Below are positions 59,249 through 64,000 of a DNA stretch of 64,000 nucleotides, piece after piece (the first letter of the stretch is position 1; each line of letters starts with the position of its first letter). The notes below the pieces were generated by a model that was given only the letters and a program-made list of their open reading frames with translations, did no database searches and was not told the origin of the DNA. Source of the DNA: Shewanella hafniensis (GTDB lineage: Bacteria; Pseudomonadota; Gammaproteobacteria; Enterobacterales; Shewanellaceae); NCBI RefSeq assembly GCF_019655335.1, contig NZ_BPFD01000014.1:1-64000 (forward strand). Reading direction: 5' to 3'. The position numbers and the translations under genes are program-made.

Positions 59249-59539
59249 TTAACGATTGGCTTCGGCTTCTTCCTGTAATCTTTTTTGCAGATTTTGTTTA
59301 AGGAAGGCGCGGGACTTTTCGAGTGCGGTTTGGATCTCACGCTTTAATTCCTGCAACTCGTTATAGTCTTCAAAGAAGTAGGTATCGACGAGGTGGCGTA
59401 TGTAGCGCACAGGCAGTTGATTTAAGGTCACACAACATAAGTCGGCGAGATAGTCTTCAGGAAGCTCGTCCATAAGTCCTTCATCTGACAATATTTCCAT
59501 TAAAAGAACTTCGTAGTAATTACGGATTTCGAGTTGCAT
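59249..59539 (-). CDS. ComFB-family (late competence) protein
   Basis: 96 residues. The N-terminal part (NYYEVLLMEILSDEG, then DLCCVTLNQLPVRYIRH) matches the ComFB domain; the last 35 residues form a charged helix. Some ComFB proteins of cyanobacteria bind cyclic di-nucleotides, but the role here is unknown. It lies 33 bases downstream of the deacetylase-like gene's start side on the same strand. Confidence 0.75.
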   Translation of the reverse strand: MQLEIRNYYEVLLMEILSDEGLMDELPEDYLADLCCVTLNQLPVRYIRHLVDTYFFEDYNELQELKREIQTALEKSRAFLKQNLQKRLQEEAEANR

Positions 59540-59572
59540 CGTTATGCTCCATGACGGTTTTCATTGAGTTTG

Positions 59573-60481
59573 CTACCACAAATGGTTTGCCGCAATAAAA
59601 AGTTGGCTGTGTCTTTGGCTTAATTGTAGTGCGTCTCTGCTGTAGCCGCCGCCTATCACGGCTGCAATTGGAATATTTTCCGATTTTGCCATTGATAACA
59701 CAGTTAAATCCCGTCTGAATAGCCCTTCTTGACTGATATTAAGCAAGCCGAGATCATCATTTTGATGGATATCGACCCCTGCATCATAAAGAATGAGATC
59801 TGGCTGGTGGATGCGGATGAGTAAGGCGAGTGTTTGCTCCACGGTTTCGAGATACAGATTGTCATCGCTGCCTTTGGTCAGCTCAATATCATGGTGGGAA
59901 TGCTGCTTACGACTTGGGAAGTTCTCTTTGCAGTGAATTGAGCAACTGATTATGCCTTGATGTCGCTGGCTGAGGGTTGCACTGCCATCACCTTGATGCA
60001 CATCGCAATCAAATATCAGTACCTTGTGTACTTGTTGGCTCGCGATAGCATTCTTTGCCGCGAGGATAAGGTCGTTGAAAATACAATAGCCGCTGCCAAA
60101 ATCGTAATGGGCGTGATGATAGCCACCCGTTAGGTGCAGGGCAATACCTTGATTTATGGCTAATGAAGCAGTGAGTGTGGTGCCAGCTACAGAATGCAAG
60201 GTGCGCTCGACTAAGGCGTCACTCCACGGAAAACCAATCCGTCTAAGCGCTGCAGTTGGCAAAGTGCCCGCGATAAACTGCTCTACGTACTCGCGTTGAT
60301 GCACTTGCATTACATCTTGTGCTGTCATGGCCGTTGGCGTATGAAACTGGGCTGGTGTGGCCAGCTGATTATCGAGTAAGTACTGCCGTAAATGCGCGTA
60401 TTTGGTTGTAGGGAATCTGTGGTGAGGAGGAAGCGCCAGCTTGGAATAGCTGGCGTGATAAACCAGTGGGATCAGAGTCAA
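59573..60481 (-). CDS. Histone deacetylase-like amidohydrolase
   Basis: 302 residues. The zinc site of the class is visible: FDCDVHQGDGSA near residue 157 (Asp and His ligands) and YDAGVDIHQND near residue 234; the catalytic His pair lies in TGGYHHAHYDFGSGYCIFND near residue 117-137. Bacterial members deacetylate small amines or proteins; the substrate here is unknown. Confidence 0.9.
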   Translation of the reverse strand: MTLIPLVYHASYSKLALPPHHRFPTTKYAHLRQYLLDNQLATPAQFHTPTAMTAQDVMQVHQREYVEQFIAGTLPTAALRRIGFPWSDALVERTLHSVAGTTLTASLAINQGIALHLTGGYHHAHYDFGSGYCIFNDLILAAKNAIASQQVHKVLIFDCDVHQGDGSATLSQRHQGIISCSIHCKENFPSRKQHSHHDIELTKGSDDNLYLETVEQTLALLIRIHQPDLILYDAGVDIHQNDDLGLLNISQEGLFRRDLTVLSMAKSENIPIAAVIGGGYSRDALQLSQRHSQLFIAANHLW

Positions 60482-60510
60482 TATTGACTAAACCTCGTTA
60501 TCTCAAGTCG

Positions 60511-61200
60511 TTACAGCTGTGAAATTGCCCAGCTCATAAATTCTTTACGCGTTTTCTCATCCGCTTGTAGCCACCAGTATTGCAACATTTGTTGTGGATT
60601 AGCGGCTGTCGCTTTAGAGGTGTCTACGGGGGCAGTGAGTGACGTCGCGCTAACGGTCGCCGATGTCGCTACGGGTGCTGGTGCAACGGCTACTACTGCG
60701 CCTGCAGCACCGGTTGCGGCTGCGGCAGTTCCCGATACGTCAACAGCTTGATTACCACTGAAAAGGCGAGAGACAAAGCTTTCTTCTTCTAAATTGGTAT
60801 TCACCACTTGGAAATTGACGTTGCCTTTGTCGCTACGGGTCAATTTGATTTGTGGGTTTTGCGCGTAAACTTTTGGCTTTTTGACGACTTTGCCTTCGGC
60901 GGCTTGGAGGTAATATTGATAGTCGCCATCAACGTCTAAGGTCACGATGAAAGGGGCTGATTTAACAAAGGTTTGGCTATCGCTAAAATCGTCTTCTACC
61001 ATCTCATGGTAACGAATGGCGATTTTATGCGTGCCAGGTGTCAATTCTAAGCTGCTTTTATGGTTGAATACGCTGGACTCGACTTTTTTACCATCGAGTG
61101 CAAGGTACTCAAAAGACATCGGAATGTTGAGATCTGCGGCGAAGGCTGAAGCAGAACCGAGTAATACTAGCAGGCTGCTGATTGGCAAAAGTGATTTCAA
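60511..61200 (-). CDS. DUF2057 family exported protein
   Basis: 229 residues with a signal peptide (ASAFAA near residue 22). The first 120 mature residues fit the DUF2057 (YccT) family: a [12 protein letters not shown] start and an [13 protein letters not shown] segment. The C-terminal half has an Ala/Val/Pro-rich low-complexity linker (about 155-195) and then [19 protein letters not shown]. Function not known. Confidence 0.8.
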   Translation of the reverse strand: MKSLLPISSLLVLLGSASAFAADLNIPMSFEYLALDGKKVESSVFNHKSSLELTPGTHKIAIRYHEMVEDDFSDSQTFVKSAPFIVTLDVDGDYQYYLQAAEGKVVKKPKVYAQNPQIKLTRSDKGNVNFQVVNTNLEEESFVSRLFSGNQAVDVSGTAAAATGAAGAVVAVAPAPVATSATVSATSLTAPVDTSKATAANPQQMLQYWWLQADEKTRKEFMSWAISQL

Positions 61201-61210
61201 TTGTTACTCC

Positions 61211-61888
61211 TTAACGATTATTACTCTGATACGGACGTTCGAATATTTGAATGCGATCTTCTATATAACTAATAGCTTGCCTGCATTTTCCTAGACGACG
61301 ATGCATCAAAAGGATGTCATTTTGCAATTTTATTTTGTCAGCACTATGACAGTTTTCAAGTTTTGATTCCATTTCTTCAATTTTTTGTTCAAATTTTTTC
61401 GCCCAATTCAGGTGTTTGTTCAATTCTTCATAGATCTCGTGACTATTTTGCATCACGTTATTGGCGATCCAATCGAAACCGCTGGCTTGGTGAGACTGAT
61501 TCTGACGCTCGGCAAAACGGGCGCGACTACTGGCGCGCTGTTGAGTTTTAGACTTAATGTCGATAGAAGTCGTTAGCAAGGCCCGTTTGACGGCGGTGAA
61601 TCTGTCTTGGATCCGCTCGCAGCTGAGGGCAATCGTCTGGGGGGCGAGTTTGAGCTTAATTTGTTTTTCGAGCTGTATAATGCTGCTACGAATTTGTTCA
61701 ATACAGGGGCCGAGTTGGGCGCCGTGTTGGACAAACAGCGAGTGATTAAAGCGCTCCGTTTCTTGCAGGAGTTTGCGCTGCGGCGGCGCGAGTCGATTAT
61801 CGTGCTGCAGTACTTCTTGCTCTAGCGCTTTGAGCTGATTTTTCAGCATCACCAGTAATTGTTGGGTGTTCACAACCATGCGCTCCAT
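61211..61888 (-). CDS. priC: Primosomal replication protein PriC
   Basis: 225 residues, mostly helical and basic, with no membrane segment; it fits the PriC family (primosomal protein N''). PriC loads the replicative helicase at stalled forks. The start is ATG 61888 or the ATG at 61879; both overlap the end of the transporter gene, so it is translated with it. Confidence 0.75.
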   Translation of the reverse strand: MERMVVNTQQLLVMLKNQLKALEQEVLQHDNRLAPPQRKLLQETERFNHSLFVQHGAQLGPCIEQIRSSIIQLEKQIKLKLAPQTIALSCERIQDRFTAVKRALLTTSIDIKSKTQQRASSRARFAERQNQSHQASGFDWIANNVMQNSHEIYEELNKHLNWAKKFEQKIEEMESKLENCHSADKIKLQNDILLMHRRLGKCRQAISYIEDRIQIFERPYQSNNR

Positions 61889-62643
61889 GCCAAATTCGCT
61901 GCAATCATTAGCACGATCAAAATAAACAGTGGACGAATAAAGGGCATGCCAAATTTAATCGCGCAGCGGGCGCCGATAAATGAGCCTAACATCATGCACA
62001 ATCCCATCCACAAACCTATTTGCCACTCTACCTGTCCAAGCCAGCCAAAGATAGTCAATGCGGTCAAGTTGCTGGTAAAGGTCATTGCACGGGCAAGGCC
62101 GCAACTGTGTAGTAGAGGCAGCTTGTATAAAGAGCCGGATGTGACAGTCCAAAATGCGCCTATGCCTGGGCCGGCAAAACCATCATAAGTGCCTAAAGCG
62201 AGTCCCTGTAGCCATTGTTGCTTGGCAGGTGGTTTGCTGCTTGGGGCTTGGCAGTTAACGTCCGATATCGCATTGGGGCTGACTAAACTGTATATGGCAA
62301 TGCCAATGATCAGCAAGGGCAGGACTTTTTCGAGCCATTGGGTATCGACTAAATAGACTAAAAAACTGCCCAAGACTGCGCCAATAAAGGTGGCAATAAA
62401 AGCCATGTACCAAAACGAGGGTTTAAAGAGGTGCTGGCGATAATAGGTCCACGCCGCCATTGAAGAGCCAAAACTGGCGGCTAATTTATTGGTGCCTAGT
62501 ACTGTGTGCGGTGCAATGCCTAAGGTTAACAGTGCGGGGATCGACAAAAGGCCACCGCCGCCTACGACGGCATCGATGAATCCAGCGATAAGACCTATAA
62601 CTGCCAACAGGGCCCAATGACTGGGCTCGAGTAACAATTCCAA
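61870..62643 (-). CDS. TSUP family (TauE/SafE) membrane transporter
   Basis: 257 residues with about eight membrane segments; FIDAVVGGGGLLSIPALL near residue 22 and its inverted-repeat partner GTYDGFAGPGIGAFW near residue 153 are the family signature. Members export or import sulfur-containing anions; the substrate is unknown. It follows dinG by nine bases. Confidence 0.88.
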   Translation of the reverse strand: MELLLEPSHWALLAVIGLIAGFIDAVVGGGGLLSIPALLTLGIAPHTVLGTNKLAASFGSSMAAWTYYRQHLFKPSFWYMAFIATFIGAVLGSFLVYLVDTQWLEKVLPLLIIGIAIYSLVSPNAISDVNCQAPSSKPPAKQQWLQGLALGTYDGFAGPGIGAFWTVTSGSLYKLPLLHSCGLARAMTFTSNLTALTIFGWLGQVEWQIGLWMGLCMMLGSFIGARCAIKFGMPFIRPLFILIVLMIAANLAWSAWL

Positions 62644-62652
62644 ATTTTAATC

Positions 62653-64000
62653 CTACTCTATGACACGTCTAAAGGGCGGTAAGGCGTCCAACAAGGACTT
62701 GCCATAGCGTTTAGTGACTAACCGCCTATCTAAAATGGTGACTCGGCCATAATCTTGTTCTTTACGCAGTAATCTACCACAACTCTGAATAAGCTTACGT
62801 GAAGCATCTGGGATAGTCAGTTGCAAGAAGGGATTGCCGCCTTTGACTTTGACATATTCCGCATGGGCTTGTTCAACTGGCGAGGTTGGCACCGCAAAGG
62901 GCAGTTTAGTGACGATCAAGTTCGTCAGATAATCGCCGGGTAAGTCGAGGCCTTCGGAGAAACTACCGGTGCCGAATAATATGCTCGGTTCACCTTTATC
63001 GCACTTAGCTTTATGATTTTCGAGCAACTGCTGCCGTGGCGCATTGCCTTGAATAAGTAGCTCAGTGGTGAGTTTACCCTCAAGTAATTCAACTACTTTT
63101 TCCATCTGCCAGTAGGATGCGAATAACACTAAGGTGGCCATTTCGCCTTCAATCAGAGTAATGATTTGCTCGGCAAGTTCTGCCGTATAGGCATCGTCCG
63201 TCGGCTCGGTACGCATTTTGGGTAAATAAAGCGTGGCGTTATTGGGATAATCGAAGGGCGATTGTAAGGCTAAATAACGGCTGCCATCGTTGAGTGATAA
63301 CCCGACTTGATGCACAAAATGGTCGAAGTTATTGAGTGCGCGCAGCGTGGCGCTGCATAAGACTACGCCCGCGGCTTTTTGCCACAGCATAGATTCCAGC
63401 ATAAAGCCAACTTCGATAGGCGAGGCGCTAAACAGATAATCCACTTGTTTTCCTGTAATGAGCTCAACCCAGCGCGCCATAGGGGCACCTTTATGTTTAT
63501 CTTCCTTGGCCATCATCTTCCACAATTTTTGTAGATTTTCGAGCCTTTGCAGCATAAATCCGGTTTCGGCTAACAGTGCTTCGGATTGATGTTTAGGAAT
63601 GTCGCCATCTTTAATCGCCTCGGCCAACAGTGACAGCATTTTATTAAACTGTTTGAGGGCAAGATTAGCGGTCACAGCAAGGTTTTCAGCCAGAATGAGT
63701 AATGAGTCCGGCAGTTTGCCGTGCTCAAAACGCAGACGGTTTTCAGGATTGGCAAAGTGCTTAGTTTGGGTATCGCAGTAGTGGGCCACTTGATTGAGCT
63801 GACTGATAAGATCGCCTAAATGATCTTGCATTGCCTGCGCGGGGGCGATGATATTGTTGCTCTTTATTTGGTTTTGTAACTTGGCGCAGGTTTTACCAAT
63901 TTTTTCGAGCCAGTCGCATGCGCCCCTCAGCGTGGCCTGTGCACTGGAGAAATCCCGCGCCACAATCGGTAAGTGATGTGCCTCGTCGATAACATAAAAC
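62653..64000 (-). CDS. dinG: ATP-dependent DNA helicase DinG, partial (5' end outside window)
   Basis: The frame is open to the right edge and gives 448 residues of the C-terminal part. Helicase motif II is at the very edge as VIDEAHHLP. Later motifs include SATLRALNNFDHF (motif III), FGTGSFSEGLDLPGD (motif V) and QSCGRLLRKEQDYG (motif VI). The sequence is nearer to DinG than to YoaA, especially at the end, VTILDRRLVTKRYGKSLLDALP. It unwinds DNA 5' to 3' and acts on R-loops. Confidence 0.9.
   Translation of the reverse strand, partial: FYVIDEAHHLPIVARDFSSAQATLRGACDWLEKIGKTCAKLQNQIKSNNIIAPAQAMQDHLGDLISQLNQVAHYCDTQTKHFANPENRLRFEHGKLPDSLLILAENLAVTANLALKQFNKMLSLLAEAIKDGDIPKHQSEALLAETGFMLQRLENLQKLWKMMAKEDKHKGAPMARWVELITGKQVDYLFSASPIEVGFMLESMLWQKAAGVVLCSATLRALNNFDHFVHQVGLSLNDGSRYLALQSPFDYPNNATLYLPKMRTEPTDDAYTAELAEQIITLIEGEMATLVLFASYWQMEKVVELLEGKLTTELLIQGNAPRQQLLENHKAKCDKGEPSILFGTGSFSEGLDLPGDYLTNLIVTKLPFAVPTSPVEQAHAEYVKVKGGNPFLQLTIPDASRKLIQSCGRLLRKEQDYGRVTILDRRLVTKRYGKSLLDALPPFRRVIE

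Overview
The window comes from a Shewanella chromosome. The strongest sign is the complete metal-reduction locus mtrD-mtrE-mtrF-omcA-mtrC-mtrA-mtrB, five decaheme cytochromes and two MtrB-type barrels, placed next to feoAB and followed by a housekeeping run (glnS, cysS, folD, tig-clpP-clpX-lon-hupB-ppiD, sap, psp) in the order I remember from S. oneidensis. MtrC and OmcA differ from the S. oneidensis MR-1 proteins as I recall them, so this is probably a related species or strain. I cannot assign the species without a search.

Layout. 1-1.2 kb: the edge of an AT-rich accessory gene (Schlafen AlbA_2 type) cut by the window start. 1.8-9.9 kb, minus strand: a PanP-type decarboxylase, then a glycerate-use module (kinase, GntP-type permease, SrpA-type catalase-like protein, CdaR regulator) and a uracil-DNA glycosylase-like gene. 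10.8-23.8 kb, minus strand: the mtr/omc locus. MtrA and MtrD are periplasmic decahemes, MtrB and MtrE are the outer-membrane barrels that house them, and MtrC, MtrF and OmcA are cell-surface lipoprotein decahemes. Together they carry electrons from the periplasm to extracellular minerals and flavins. 24.2-26.8 kb: feoAB, ferrous iron uptake, behind a Fur box, which fits a cell that makes Fe(II) by respiration.

27-44 kb: glnS, a Yip1 membrane protein, miaE, lpxH, ppiB, cysS, folD, a tRNA cluster (Pro, Arg, His) with two decayed tRNA-Pro-like copies in a 96-bp tandem array, then the protein folding and quality control set tig, clpP, clpX, lon, hupB, ppiD, each mostly closed by its own hairpin terminator. 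44-56.5 kb: a molybdopterin-binding Mop protein, fabV, the sapABCDF peptide transporter, and the divergent phage-shock module pspF / pspABC-ycjX-ycjF. 56.8-64 kb: methionine gamma-lyase, a ComEA-like protein, the 4.5S signal recognition particle RNA, ComFB, a histone-deacetylase-like hydrolase, a DUF2057 protein, priC, a TSUP transporter and dinG, which runs off the right edge.

I found no CRISPR array, insertion sequence, prophage or replication origin. The most unusual items are the tRNA-Pro-like tandem array; an apparent one-base frame break in the signal peptide of mtrD; loss of one cysteine of the domain III pair in MtrF; a duplicated leader shared by omcA and mtrC; an MtrF-like N-terminal half in MtrC; and two short tandem repeats, one over the folD stop codon and one inside the glycerate kinase gene.
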